The position numbers were made by a program, and so were the translations under genes. Shown one piece after another: positions 23,878-33,486 of a DNA stretch of 64,000 nucleotides. The stretch is from Ruegeria sp. ANG-R (GTDB taxonomy: Bacteria; Pseudomonadota; Alphaproteobacteria; Rhodobacterales; Rhodobacteraceae). How positions within the stretch are numbered: the stretch's first letter is position 1; every line of letters begins with the position of its first letter. The stretch is taken from assembly GCF_000813985.1 (NCBI RefSeq), contig NZ_JWLJ01000001.1, positions 1,476,453 to 1,540,452 on the forward strand, written 5' to 3'. The notes below the pieces were generated by a model that saw nothing but the letters and a program-made list of their open reading frames with translations, searched no databases and had not been told where the DNA came from.

Positions 23878-26800
23878 ATGCACGTCGTCTTCCGCGAAAG
23901 CCACGGGCTCGAAGAGACCGAGACCCCAACCGATCTGGGCCAGAGCCCGGCGGATCTGGTGGTGCTGTCCTTTTCCGACAGCGACCTTGGCGCTTTCGCG
24001 GCGGGCTGGCATCGCGGTGGCGGGCCCGAGGGGCGGATGCCGACGATGCGGCTGGCCAATTTGACGGCGTTGAAACACCCCCTCTCGGTCGACACTTATG
24101 TTGAGCAAACGCTCGAAGGGGCCAAAGGCATCCTGATCCGCTTGATTGGCGGCGTGCCATATTGGTCTTACGGCTTACAGCAGGTTCTGGCACTGGCGCA
24201 GGCCAAGGGGATCGCACTGGCTGTCCTGCCTGCCGATGGGCGTGAGGATACGCGGCTGGATGATTATTCCACCCTGCCCGTCTCGACCCTGCGACGGCTG
24301 GCGCATCTGTGCGATACCGGGGGCGAGGTCGCTGCACAAGCTGCACTGGCACAGATGGCACTCGCCGCCGGCTTGTATGCCGGGCCAGTGATGGGGGCCA
24401 AGACCCTGCCAGAGTGCGGTGCCTGGTGCCCGGATCGTGGCGTGATCCCGGTGGACAAGGCGTTCGCGAGCGACGCGAAGCGCATTCTCGTCACGTTTTA
24501 CCGTGCCTACCTGACGTCAGCTGACACAGCCCCCATCGCTGCCCTGATCCAAAGCCTGCGCGCTCGTGGATACGAGGCCGTAGGTCTCTATGCGCCTTCC
24601 CTGAAAGCTCCCGCTGCCGCTGCGTGGTTGCGCGAAAACATCGTTGCGCTACAGCCATCGGCAATTATAAACGCGACCTCCTTTTCGGGAAAAGGCGCGT
24701 CGGGCACATCTCCTTTGGATGCGGCGAACGTCCCCGTGTTTCAGGTCGCGCTTGCCACCTCGCGCCGCAAAGCATGGGCCGAGGCGGAACGTGGCCTCTC
24801 ACCCGCCGACCTTGCCATGCATGTGGTTCTGCCCGAGGTGGACGGCCGTATTTCGGCTGGCATCGCCTCCTTTAAAGAGCCGGGTAAACGCGACCCGCAT
24901 CTGGAATATTCCCGGTTTGCCCATTGGGCCGAACCCGAACGGATCGAGGCCATCATTGACCGGGTCACAGGTTGGCTGAACCTGCACGACAAGCCCAAAG
25001 CTGATCTTATACCTGCCCTCGTGCTATCAACCTATCCCGGCAAGGATTGGCAGATGGCCCATGCAGTGGGTCTTGATGCACTGGCTTCGGCCGAGGCGAT
25101 GCTGTCCGATCTTCAGGGCGAAGGTTACGACACCGCACCTGCTGCACCAATTGCCGAGACTTTGCTGGACGCCCGGATTGTTTGGCCTCTGGAGGATTAT
25201 CTTGCCGCGCTGAAGGACCTACCGAACCAACTGCGCGAAGACCTGCAAACTGTTTGGGGAAATCCGGAGGACGATCCGGCCTACGTGGACGGCGCCTTTG
25301 AATTTGCTGCTGTACGTCGTGGCAAAGCAATCGTCGCGCTGCAACCCGAACGCGGCACACCTGAGTTGCGCGATGACGACTATCACGATCTTTCACGCAC
25401 ACCGCGCCACAGCTATGTCGCGTTTTATCTATGGCTGCGCAAAGGACTTGGTGCCGACGCGTTGATCCATATCGGCGCCCATGGCACTCTGGAATGGCTG
25501 CCCGGAAAATCGGTAGCCCTGTCTCATGAATGTTGGCCTGAGGCGCTGATTCGCGATCTGCCGGTGATCTACCCGTTCATCGTCAACGATCCCGGCGAGG
25601 CCGCACAGGCCAAGCGTAGGATCGGGGCCGTCACACTGGGCCATATACCTCCGCCGATGAAGGAAAGCGGCACGCCAGACCGTATGGTGCGGCTGGAATC
25701 CCTGCTGGACGAATTCTCAAACGCCGACGGGCTGGACCCAAAGCGCCGCGACCGTTTGCAAGACGATATCCGGGATGAAGCTCAGGCGATCGGTCTGGAA
25801 AGCGACCTCGGCCTCGATCAGGCCACCTGCACCGCCGAAGCGATCACTCGCATCGACCGTTTCGTCTGCGACATCAAGGAAAGCCAGTTTGGCGACGGGC
25901 TGCATGTCTTTGGCCGTGTACCGGAAGTGACCGGCAATTTTGACCCTGCCCCCTCGGCCAATGCCGAGCGCAGCGCTCTGATCGAAGCATTGGCAGGCAA
26001 ACGGATCGAAGCCGGGCCGTCGGGGTCCCCTTATCGCGGACGGACCGATGTGTTGCCCACGGGACGGAACCTCTACACCACCGACCCGCGCTCGGTACCG
26101 ACCCGAGCCGCCTATACTCAAGGTGTAAAACTCGCCGAGGAACTGGTCCGGCGGCACCTTCAGGAAGAAGGGGATTACCCCAAAGGGCTGATCGTCGATC
26201 TTTGGGGCTCTGCTACAATGCGTACGGCCGGAGAAGAATTCGCCATGGCGCTGCATCTTCTGGGCGTCAAACCGATTTGGGACAAGGGCTCCGAGCGGGT
26301 ATCGGGCATCGAAGTGCTGCCGATCACCGACCTCAGCCGTCCGCGTCTGGACGTGACCCTGCGCGTCTCGGGCCTGTTCCGCGATGTGTTCCCGACGCTT
26401 TCGGCGCTTTATGGTCAAGCGGTACGGGCACTTTCGGCACGCGATGAAGCGCACGACTGGAATCCTTATGCTGGCCACGCCCCGGCGGCGCGTGTTTTCG
26501 GTCCAGCCCCAGGTAGCTACGGCCTAAACATGACCCAACTGTCGGAGACGTATACCGATGAAGCGCGTGTTCAGGCGGGCGAAGCGTGGCTGGAAGCCAG
26601 CTCGTTTGCTCTGGAAGGCGAACACATCGCGCAGGACAAGGACGGTATCACCCAGCGTGTTGCCAATGCCGACAGTTTCGTCCACCTGCAAGACCTGACA
26701 GAAACCGACCTGCTGTTGGCCAATGATTACGCCACGCATGAAGCAGGGTTTGCCGCTGCCAAAACCATCACCGGGGGGACAGCGCAGCTTTATCATCTGG

Positions 26801-27171
26801 ACAACACCAATCCGGATAACCCCCGCGCGCGGACTCTGCCCGAGGAAATCAGCCGCGTCGTCCACGCGCGCGCCGCCAACCCCGATTGGATCACTGGGAT
26901 GCGGCGACATGGCTTCCGGGGCGCCGCCGAGATTGCGGCCACCCTGGATCACATGGCATCTTTCGCGCATTTGTCAGGGACAGTGGCACCGCACCTTTTC
27001 GACCTCTATCACGATGCCACGCTGGGTGATGATGAGGTTGCCGCATTCCTGCAAGAGGCCAACCCACATGCGCATCAGGCCATGCAGGACCGGTTCCGCG
27101 CACTGCTAGACGCCGGGCTCTGGAATACCCGCCGGAATTCGATCCGTGCCGATCTGGAGGGATTGGGGTGA
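23878..27171 (+). CDS. cobN: Cobaltochelatase subunit CobN
   Basis: Large subunit of the ATP-dependent CobNST complex that inserts Co2+ into hydrogenobyrinic acid a,c-diamide. The 1097-residue protein contains CobN/BchH landmarks such as HIGAHGTLEWLPGKSVALS near residue 530, VIYPFIVNDPGEAAQAKRR, and the C-terminal LFRDVFPTLSALYGQAV. It is shorter than the about 1275 residues of Pseudomonas denitrificans CobN. The partner subunits CobS and CobT are not in the window and must be encoded elsewhere. Confidence 0.96.
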   Translation: MHVVFRESHGLEETETPTDLGQSPADLVVLSFSDSDLGAFAAGWHRGGGPEGRMPTMRLANLTALKHPLSVDTYVEQTLEGAKGILIRLIGGVPYWSYGLQQVLALAQAKGIALAVLPADGREDTRLDDYSTLPVSTLRRLAHLCDTGGEVAAQAALAQMALAAGLYAGPVMGAKTLPECGAWCPDRGVIPVDKAFASDAKRILVTFYRAYLTSADTAPIAALIQSLRARGYEAVGLYAPSLKAPAAAAWLRENIVALQPSAIINATSFSGKGASGTSPLDAANVPVFQVALATSRRKAWAEAERGLSPADLAMHVVLPEVDGRISAGIASFKEPGKRDPHLEYSRFAHWAEPERIEAIIDRVTGWLNLHDKPKADLIPALVLSTYPGKDWQMAHAVGLDALASAEAMLSDLQGEGYDTAPAAPIAETLLDARIVWPLEDYLAALKDLPNQLREDLQTVWGNPEDDPAYVDGAFEFAAVRRGKAIVALQPERGTPELRDDDYHDLSRTPRHSYVAFYLWLRKGLGADALIHIGAHGTLEWLPGKSVALSHECWPEALIRDLPVIYPFIVNDPGEAAQAKRRIGAVTLGHIPPPMKESGTPDRMVRLESLLDEFSNADGLDPKRRDRLQDDIRDEAQAIGLESDLGLDQATCTAEAITRIDRFVCDIKESQFGDGLHVFGRVPEVTGNFDPAPSANAERSALIEALAGKRIEAGPSGSPYRGRTDVLPTGRNLYTTDPRSVPTRAAYTQGVKLAEELVRRHLQEEGDYPKGLIVDLWGSATMRTAGEEFAMALHLLGVKPIWDKGSERVSGIEVLPITDLSRPRLDVTLRVSGLFRDVFPTLSALYGQAVRALSARDEAHDWNPYAGHAPAARVFGPAPGSYGLNMTQLSETYTDEARVQAGEAWLEASSFALEGEHIAQDKDGITQRVANADSFVHLQDLTETDLLLANDYATHEAGFAAAKTITGGTAQLYHLDNTNPDNPRARTLPEEISRVVHARAANPDWITGMRRHGFRGAAEIAATLDHMASFAHLSGTVAPHLFDLYHDATLGDDEVAAFLQEANPHAHQAMQDRFRALLDAGLWNTRRNSIRADLEGLG

Positions 27172-28295
27172 GCGCCCCTATCGTTCAGGGCTGGTGCCCC
27201 GGCGCTCATCGCCCAATGATGTCGGGTGACGGTCTGGTGGTGCGGGTGCGCCCCCGTCTGGCACGGCTTGATTCCAAGCAGGCGATAGGATTGTGCAAGC
27301 TTGCCGGCCGCTTCGGCAACGGCACCATTGATCTGACCAACCGCGCCAACCTGCAGCTTCGTGGCGTTTCTGACGTGGATCACCAACCTCTGTTGGCCGA
27401 GTTGGCGGCGCTGAATCTGCTTGATGCAGAACCCGGTATTGAGGTGCGGCGCAACATTCTGGTTTCGCCGCTTTATCAACAAGACGATTTGACATCGCGA
27501 CTGGCACGCGAACTGATCGATCGGCTGGCAGACCTGCCCGCGCTGCCCGCAAAATTCGGCTTTGCGATCGATACAGGTCCCCAACTTTTGTTGACGCAGG
27601 ATTCGGCAGATATCCGGCTGGAGACCGGCGCAGAGGGTCTGATTCTGCGCGCGGATGGCGCTGAAACCGGACGGCTGGTTTCCGAAGCCGAAGCCATCGA
27701 CCAATTGATCGCGTTGGCAAATTGGTTTGCAGAAAATTACACGACCAGGACCCGCCGGATGGCGCGTGTTGTCGCAGCACAGGGCCTGCCTGCCGTTTGG
27801 CAAGGCGGTGCGCCCGGCCCCTCTGGTGAACCGCTTCGGCCCGGAGGCTGTGCACTGGGCACGCTCTACGGCGCGGCCTTCGGACAACTCCCGTCGCAAA
27901 GGCTCATGGACCTGATCGAGAACAGCGGCGCTTCGGCCCTGCGAGTCACCCCTTGGCGGTTGATCATTCTGGAAGGCGGAAGGTCTGTCCCTGCCCCCGA
28001 TTTCGTCACAGATGGCGCCGATCCACTCATGACTACCGACGCCTGCCCGGGGGCTCCGTTCTGCCCGCAGGCGCAGGCAAAGACCCGCGAGATCGCCCGC
28101 GCATTGGCGCCGCGTGTTGGTGGCAGCCTGCATGTGTCGGGCTGCAGCAAAGGCTGCGCCCGAATGGGCCCCGCCGATGTCACTTTAGTCGGCCACGACG
28201 GACGATTTGATCTTGTCAAACAGGGCCGCGCGGGGGATGAGCCCGAAAAGCGCGGGCTGAGCCCCGAAACACTTATGACCATGGACCTGACCTGA
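27168..28295 (+). CDS. cobG: Precorrin-3B synthase
   Basis: 375-residue monooxygenase of the sulfite/nitrite reductase-like family that converts precorrin-3A to precorrin-3B with O2, the oxygen-dependent step that marks the aerobic pathway. The [4Fe-4S] ligands are visible as TTDACPGAPFCPQA near residue 288 and HVSGCSKGCARMGP near 325, and NLTNRANLQLRG lies near residue 50 (sequence reads DLTNRANLQLRG). GTG start at 27168 with GGAGGG upstream, overlapping the cobN stop by four bases. Confidence 0.95.
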   Translation: MSAPIVQGWCPGAHRPMMSGDGLVVRVRPRLARLDSKQAIGLCKLAGRFGNGTIDLTNRANLQLRGVSDVDHQPLLAELAALNLLDAEPGIEVRRNILVSPLYQQDDLTSRLARELIDRLADLPALPAKFGFAIDTGPQLLLTQDSADIRLETGAEGLILRADGAETGRLVSEAEAIDQLIALANWFAENYTTRTRRMARVVAAQGLPAVWQGGAPGPSGEPLRPGGCALGTLYGAAFGQLPSQRLMDLIENSGASALRVTPWRLIILEGGRSVPAPDFVTDGADPLMTTDACPGAPFCPQAQAKTREIARALAPRVGGSLHVSGCSKGCARMGPADVTLVGHDGRFDLVKQGRAGDEPEKRGLSPETLMTMDLT

Positions 28296-28924
28296 TGCCC
28301 TATGAATATGAAACTGATGGCGCGGCGATCTACAAGCAAAGCTTCGCCACCATTCGGTCCGAAGCTGATCTGGCCCGCTTCGATGCCGATGAAGAGCAGG
28401 TCGCCGTGCGTATGATTCACGCTGCCGGGATGGTCGGGCTTGAAGAATTCGTTCATTTCTCTCCCGGCTTCGTTCAGGCCGCCCGCACGGCGCTGGAAGC
28501 CGGAGCACCAATCCTGTGCGACGCCCGCATGGTCAGCGAAGGCGTGACCCGTTTCCGCTTGCCTGCAGACAATCAGGTGATCTGCACGCTGCATGACGAA
28601 CGCGTGCGCCCTCTGGCTGCCGAGATGAACAACACCCGTTCCGCCGCCGCGCTGGAACTGTGGCGCCCGCATTTGGAGGGGGCTTTGGTCGCTATCGGAA
28701 ACGCTCCGACGGCGCTGTTTCACCTGCTGAACATGCTGGAAGATCCCGACTGCCCGCGCCCCGCCGCCATCATCGGTTGCCCTGTGGGCTTTGTCGGCGC
28801 TGTCGAATCCAAGGATGCCCTGTGGGAGGCGCAGCCCGTATCGTCCTGCATCGTCAAAGGTCGTTTGGGCGGCAGTGCCATCACTGTTGCCGCGATCAAC
28901 GCCATCGCGAGCCGCGCGGAATGA
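28295..28924 (+). CDS. cobH: Precorrin-8X methylmutase
   Basis: 209 residues. Moves the C-11 methyl group to C-12 to give hydrogenobyrinic acid. The catalytic His lies in AVRMIHAAGMVGLEEF near residue 43; PILCDARMVSEGVTR near 70, ALVAIGNAPTALFHLL near 128 and the C-terminal SSCIVKGRLGGSAITVAAIN are conserved family blocks. ATG overlaps the cobG stop by one base. Confidence 0.97.
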   Translation: MPYEYETDGAAIYKQSFATIRSEADLARFDADEEQVAVRMIHAAGMVGLEEFVHFSPGFVQAARTALEAGAPILCDARMVSEGVTRFRLPADNQVICTLHDERVRPLAAEMNNTRSAAALELWRPHLEGALVAIGNAPTALFHLLNMLEDPDCPRPAAIIGCPVGFVGAVESKDALWEAQPVSSCIVKGRLGGSAITVAAINAIASRAE

Positions 28925-29649
28925 GCGCGGGCAAGATCTACGGCGTGGGTCTCGGCCCCGGCGATCCGGACCTGATGAGCGTCCGGGCGGACCGCCTGTT
29001 GCGCAATGCACGCCATGTGGCGTTTTTTCGCAAGCCCGGCCGCAGCGGACAGGCGCGCAAGATCGTCAACGGGATGATCCCCGGTGATGCCATCGAATTT
29101 CCGATGGAATATCCCGTAACGACCGAAATTCCGGTAGCGGACCCGCGCTATAATGAACTTCTTTCGGTATTCTATGAAGATTGCGCAACGCATCTGAAGT
29201 CCCTGACCGAGCGCGGCGAGGACGTGGTGGTTCTGTGTGAGGGCGATCCATTCTTCTACGGATCATTCATGCATCTTTACAGCCGGTTACGCGACAAATC
29301 TGATGTCGAAGTGGTACCTGCCATAACCGGCATGTCCGGCGCCTGGACCGCGACGGGCGACCCGATAACCTGGGGCGACGATGTCCTCACCGTTCTGGTT
29401 GGCACGTTACCCGAGGACACTCTGACCGAGCGCATGACCCAGACCGACGCGCTGGTGGTCATGAAGATCGGACGCAATATCGACAAGGTAAAGCGCGCCT
29501 TGAAACGGGCCGATCTCTATGACCGCGCATGGATCGTCGAATATGCTCAGATGCCGAACCAAAGGGTTTGCAAGCTGTCTGAAAATTGTGAGGGGATCAC
29601 ACCCTATTTCTCGATCATTCTGGTCCATGGCCAAGGCCGCCGGCCATGA
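28921..29649 (+). CDS. cobI: Precorrin-2 C20-methyltransferase
   Basis: 242-residue SAM-dependent tetrapyrrole methylase that makes precorrin-3A. KIYGVGLGPGDPDLMSVRA at the N-terminus, VVLCEGDPFFYGSFMHLY near residue 103 (the GDP loop of the family) and VVPAITGMSGAWTATGDPI near 133 are diagnostic for CobI. The ATG at 28921 overlaps the cobH stop by four bases; the longer upstream open frame is inside cobH. Confidence 0.96.
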   Translation: MSAGKIYGVGLGPGDPDLMSVRADRLLRNARHVAFFRKPGRSGQARKIVNGMIPGDAIEFPMEYPVTTEIPVADPRYNELLSVFYEDCATHLKSLTERGEDVVVLCEGDPFFYGSFMHLYSRLRDKSDVEVVPAITGMSGAWTATGDPITWGDDVLTVLVGTLPEDTLTERMTQTDALVVMKIGRNIDKVKRALKRADLYDRAWIVEYAQMPNQRVCKLSENCEGITPYFSIILVHGQGRRP

Positions 29650-30410
29650 GCGGTTGGGTCAAAATTGCCGGACTTGGGCCGGGAAACGAAGCCTTGGTGA
29701 CACCCGAGGTGACGGCTGTTCTGGCCGATGCAACGGATGTGGTGGGTTACATTCCCTACGTTGCACGGGTGGCTGAACGTGACGGACTGACCCTGCACGC
29801 CAGCGATAACCGGGTCGAAATCGACCGCTCTCAACATGCCTTGCAGATGGCCGCCGAGGGCAAGCGCGTGGTTGTCGTATCCTCGGGCGATCCGGGGGTG
29901 TTCGCAATGGCCGCCGCCGTGTTCGAAGCGCTGGAAAGCGGGCCGGACGACTGGCGCGACATCCAGATCGAAGTGTTACCGGGGATCACCTCGATGCTCG
30001 CGGCATCGGCCCGTGCCGGGGCACCGCTGGGGCATGATTTCTGCGCCATCAACCTGAGCGACAACCTGAAGCCGTGGTCTCTGATCGAAAAGCGCCTGCG
30101 TCTTGCCGCGCAGGGGGATTTCGCGATGGCATTCTACAATCCACGGTCGAAGTCCCGCCCGGAAGGCTTTGTAAGAACACTGGAAATCCTGCGCGAAGAA
30201 TGTGAACCAGAACGCCTGATCCTGTTCGCACGCGCAGTATCTCGCGAAGACGAGGCTTTGCGGATTTCAACTCTGGCAGAAGCCACACCTGACATGGCGG
30301 ACATGCAGACCGTGGTGATTGTCGGCTCGTCCCTGACCCGCGTGATCGAGCGCGACGGCGCGCCGATCATTTACACCCCAAGGTTCACGCCAGCCAAGGA
30401 TCAGGTATGA
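29646..30410 (+). CDS. cobJ: Precorrin-3B C17-methyltransferase
   Basis: 254-residue tetrapyrrole methylase that catalyses the ring contraction to precorrin-4. Features are VKIAGLGPGNEALVTPEVTA, VGYIPYVARVAERDGLTLH, SSGDPGVFAMAAAVFEAL near residue 78, and FYNPRSKSRPEGF near 162, all typical of CobJ/CbiH. ATG overlaps the cobI stop by four bases. Its last ten bases overlap the 3' end of the reverse-oriented cobK. Confidence 0.97.
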   Translation: MSGWVKIAGLGPGNEALVTPEVTAVLADATDVVGYIPYVARVAERDGLTLHASDNRVEIDRSQHALQMAAEGKRVVVVSSGDPGVFAMAAAVFEALESGPDDWRDIQIEVLPGITSMLAASARAGAPLGHDFCAINLSDNLKPWSLIEKRLRLAAQGDFAMAFYNPRSKSRPEGFVRTLEILREECEPERLILFARAVSREDEALRISTLAEATPDMADMQTVVIVGSSLTRVIERDGAPIIYTPRFTPAKDQV

Positions 30411-31132
30411 GCCAGCCAGTCCAAGACCTGCGCGACATTGGTCAGCTCGGTCCGCTGCGGCATCACCGGACGGTCGATCATCAGCACCGGAAGGCCCAGT
30501 GCACGCGCGGCGTCCAGCTTGGCGCGCGCTCCGGTGCCGCCTGCGTTCTTGGACACAACCAGTTGCGTCCCGTGGCGCAGCATCAACGCCCGGTCGTCTT
30601 CGACCGTGAACGGTCCACGCGAAACGAGGATGTCGCGATTGGGCAGCGGCACGGTCTCGGGCTCATCCACCAGCCGCAGCAGATAGTGGTGCTGGGGCTG
30701 AGCGGCGAAGTCCAGAAGATGCATACGGCCAACGGCCAGAAACACGCGCCGAGCCGGACCGGACAGCGCGTCAACCGCACCCTCGATATCCGATACATGC
30801 TGCCAATCGTCACCCTGTTGCGCGACCCAAGCAGGTCGGGTCAGCGCAGCCAACGGAGTCGCTGTCGTAATGCAGGCTTCGACCGCATTGCTGCTCATCT
30901 GCGCGGCAAAGGGGTGGGTCGCGTCTACGATATGGCTGATCCCATGTTCGCGGATGTAACGCGCCAGCCCCTCCGCTCCTCCGAAGCCTCCGACGCGCGT
31001 TGGTACCGGTTGCGGGCGGGGGCTGTCCACCCGGCCAGCATAGGAATAGGTGGCCGGGATGCCTTGCTCGGCGACGGATTTTACCAGAGCATTCGCCTCG
31101 GTCGTACCACCAAGAATCAGGAGGTTGGGCAT
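30401..31132 (-). CDS. cobK: Precorrin-6A reductase
   Basis: 243 residues. Reduces precorrin-6A to dihydro-precorrin-6 with NADPH. Family markers are LILGGTTEANALVKSV at the N-terminus, HIVDATHPFAAQMSSNAVEA near residue 68, LLRLVDEPE near 154 and LVVSKNAGGTGARAKLDAA near 197. It is the only gene of the cluster on the minus strand. Its ATG (complement of 31130-31132) overlaps the cobL ATG within a CATG tetramer. A GGAG eight bases upstream of the cobK start lies inside the first codons of cobL. Confidence 0.95.
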   Translation of the reverse strand: MPNLLILGGTTEANALVKSVAEQGIPATYSYAGRVDSPRPQPVPTRVGGFGGAEGLARYIREHGISHIVDATHPFAAQMSSNAVEACITTATPLAALTRPAWVAQQGDDWQHVSDIEGAVDALSGPARRVFLAVGRMHLLDFAAQPQHHYLLRLVDEPETVPLPNRDILVSRGPFTVEDDRALMLRHGTQLVVSKNAGGTGARAKLDAARALGLPVLMIDRPVMPQRTELTNVAQVLDWLAHT

Positions 31133-32330
31133 GTCTGAAGCTCCGTGGCTGACCGTATTGGGTTTGGGCGAAGATGGACTGGATGGCCTGTCCCCCGCAA
31201 GCCGTCAAGTGCTGGATCGTGCCGAGGTCGTCATGGGCCCGCCGCGTCATCTGTCGTTGATCCCGGACGGCAAAGCCGAACAGATCGAATGGCCGGTCCC
31301 ATTCGCTGACGGCCTGCCAATTCTGACTGGATTGCGCGGTCGGCAGACCGTTGTTCTGGCCTCGGGTGATCCGTTCTGGTTCGGGGCAGGTTCCGTCATC
31401 GCGCGTAATTTCGAGGCTGCCGAATGGACCGCTCTGCCCGGTCAGTCGACCTTTTCGCTGGCGGCGGCACGGCTTGGCTGGCCGCTTGAGAGCACACTGA
31501 CCTTTGGTCTGCACGCCGCCCCCCTGACCCGACTGCGCCCACACCTGGCGCCCGGCCTGCGCGCCATTCTTTTGCTGCGTGATGGAAAAGCGGTGGCCGA
31601 GCTTGCGACCTACCTGGGCGAGACCGGTTTTGCCGACTGCGCCCTGCATGTGATGGAGGCTCTTGGCGGCCCCCGTGAGCGGGCGCGCAGCGTGTCTCTG
31701 ACCGAGGCGCTGCTCGGAACATTCGAACACCCGGTCTGTGTCGGGCTTGATGTCGCCGGCGCAGGACGCGCCTTTCCGAAAGCCTCGGGCAAGCCGGATG
31801 ATATCTTTGAAACCGACGGCCAGATCACCAAACGCCCCGTCCGAGCGTTAACGCTGTCAGCTTTGGCGCCTCAGCGGGGTGAGCACCTTTGGGATATCGG
31901 CGGTGGCACCGGGTCGATCAGCATCGAATGGCTGATGTGCGATCCAACGCTGACCGCAACGACCATCGAGCCGCGTGAAGATCGGGCCGAACGTATTCGC
32001 CGCAATGCCGATGCACTGGGGCAGGATCGGCTGCGCGTGATTCATGGCACCGCACCAGAGGCGCTGGTTGACCTTGACCAACCAGATGTCGTTTTCATCG
32101 GAGGCGGCCTGAGCGCGGAGCTGTTGAACTGGCTACACGCAAATCTCCGCGCCGGTACGCGGCTTGTCGCCAACGCAGTGACATTGGAAAGCGAAGCCTT
32201 GCTGGCTGCGTGGCACGACAAGCTGGGCGGAGACCTGTTGCGTATCGAATTGGCGCAAGCTGCTGCGCTTGGTCCACGGCGGGGTTGGAAATCTGCTTAC
32301 CCAGTTGTGCAGTGGAGTCTTACGTTATGA
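31131..32330 (+). CDS. cobL: Precorrin-6Y C5,15-methyltransferase (decarboxylating)
   Basis: 399-residue fusion of a CbiE-type tetrapyrrole methylase (about residues 1-205; LTVLGLGEDGLDGLS, then LASGDPFWFGAG near 80) and a CbiT-type methyltransferase (about 215-399; LWDIGGGTGSISIEWL near 252, then VVFIGGGLS). It methylates C-5 and C-15 and decarboxylates ring C. Start at 31131 is set by GGAGG at 31120-31124, which lies inside cobK on the opposite strand. The longer upstream frame is antisense to cobK and is rejected. Confidence 0.95.
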   Translation: MSEAPWLTVLGLGEDGLDGLSPASRQVLDRAEVVMGPPRHLSLIPDGKAEQIEWPVPFADGLPILTGLRGRQTVVLASGDPFWFGAGSVIARNFEAAEWTALPGQSTFSLAAARLGWPLESTLTFGLHAAPLTRLRPHLAPGLRAILLLRDGKAVAELATYLGETGFADCALHVMEALGGPRERARSVSLTEALLGTFEHPVCVGLDVAGAGRAFPKASGKPDDIFETDGQITKRPVRALTLSALAPQRGEHLWDIGGGTGSISIEWLMCDPTLTATTIEPREDRAERIRRNADALGQDRLRVIHGTAPEALVDLDQPDVVFIGGGLSAELLNWLHANLRAGTRLVANAVTLESEALLAAWHDKLGGDLLRIELAQAAALGPRRGWKSAYPVVQWSLTL

Positions 32331-32695
32331 TCGTCGCCGGGCTCGGATTCTCGTCTTCTGCTACGCTGGCCAGTCTGCGCGCTGCCTTTGATCTGGCCTC
32401 GACAGGAAAAACAGTCGATGCTCTGGCAACCGTTGCAGGCAAGGACGGACATGCCGCACTTGTCGCACTTGCAGAGGCAACTGAGCTGCCGATTCATTTC
32501 GTCCCGGCACATGATCTTGCCGGGCAACGTACCCTCACCTGCTCGCCCCGCAGTCGTGCCACATACGGCACCGGCAGCGTGGCCGAAGCATCCGCTCTTG
32601 CTGCCGCCGGGTATGGCGCGCGGCTGATTTCACCCAGACAAATCTCGGACGACCGGCTTGCAACCTGCGCCGTCGCCATTGGAGGACAACCATGA
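32327..32695 (+). CDS. cobE: CobE/CbiG C-terminal domain protein
   Basis: 122 residues corresponding to the C-terminal domain of CbiG, found alone as CobE in the aerobic pathway. [32 protein letters not shown] and the C-terminal [21 protein letters not shown] fit the family. The precise role is still unclear in the literature I know; it may assist methyl-group or ring-contraction chemistry. ATG overlaps the cobL stop by four bases and cobM follows with a four-base overlap. Confidence 0.9.
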   Translation: MIVAGLGFSSSATLASLRAAFDLASTGKTVDALATVAGKDGHAALVALAEATELPIHFVPAHDLAGQRTLTCSPRSRATYGTGSVAEASALAAAGYGARLISPRQISDDRLATCAVAIGGQP

Positions 32696-33486
32696 CCGTT
32701 CATTTTATCGGCGCCGGACCGGGTGCCGCGGACCTGCTGACTCTGCGCGGGCGCGATATCATCGCCTCCTGCCCGGTGTGCCTCTATGCTGGCTCATTGG
32801 TTCCCGAGGAGATTTTGAGCCACTGCCCCGACGGCGCAAAGGTCGTGAACACGGCTCCGATGGATCTGGATCAGATCATGGCCGAGATCGAAGCAGCGCA
32901 TAAAGCCGGACAGGACGTCGCGCGACTGCATTCCGGAGACCTGTCTGTCTGGTCGGCGATGGGAGAGCAAATCAGGCGTCTGAAAGAGATGGGAATCCCG
33001 GTCAGCGTCACGCCCGGTGTCCCGTCTTTTGCCGCCGCAGCTGCTGCTCTGGGAACTGAACTCACCCTTCCGGGACTGGCGCAATCGGTTGTATTGACCC
33101 GGACGCCTGGGCGCGCGTCCTCGATGCCTGAAGGTGAGACGCTGAAAAACTTTGCTAAAACAGGTGCTACTCTGGCCATTCACCTGTCGATCGGAAATCT
33201 GGACAATGTCATCGCCGACCTGACGCCTGCCTATGGTGCGGACTGCCCGGTCGCCGTTGTCTACCGCGCCAGCTGGCCGGATGAACGGATCATCCGCGCG
33301 ACTCTGGCCACGTTGAAAGAGGCGCTGGACGAAAGCATCTCGCGCACCGCACTGATCATGGTTGGTCCGGCGCTCGCAGGTGAAGGGTTTGACGAAAGCT
33401 GCCTGTATTCCAAGACTTATGATCGCCGCTATCGCCCTCAAAGCGCCGATAGCCCGTGGTCGAGCTGGAGTCACGGTGATGACTAA
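32692..33486 (+). CDS. cobM: Precorrin-4 C11-methyltransferase
   Basis: 264-residue tetrapyrrole methylase making precorrin-5. [18 protein letters not shown] at the start, [13 protein letters not shown] near residue 31, [17 protein letters not shown] near 79, and [19 protein letters not shown] near 105 are typical for CobM/CbiF. ATG is preceded by GGAGG. The 3' end overlaps cobB by eight bases. Confidence 0.97.
   Translation: MTVHFIGAGPGAADLLTLRGRDIIASCPVCLYAGSLVPEEILSHCPDGAKVVNTAPMDLDQIMAEIEAAHKAGQDVARLHSGDLSVWSAMGEQIRRLKEMGIPVSVTPGVPSFAAAAAALGTELTLPGLAQSVVLTRTPGRASSMPEGETLKNFAKTGATLAIHLSIGNLDNVIADLTPAYGADCPVAVVYRASWPDERIIRATLATLKEALDESISRTALIMVGPALAGEGFDESCLYSKTYDRRYRPQSADSPWSSWSHGDD

Noticed and set aside
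22724..24361. 545-codon open frame on the minus strand opposite cobW and cobN
   Set aside because: It is the antisense shadow of two genes with clear family motifs; its translation is low-complexity and Arg/His/Gln-rich without motifs.
27075..29011. Long minus-strand frames opposite cobG and cobH
   Set aside because: Both overlie genes with intact catalytic motifs and coupled starts; no ribosome-binding sites or motifs of their own.
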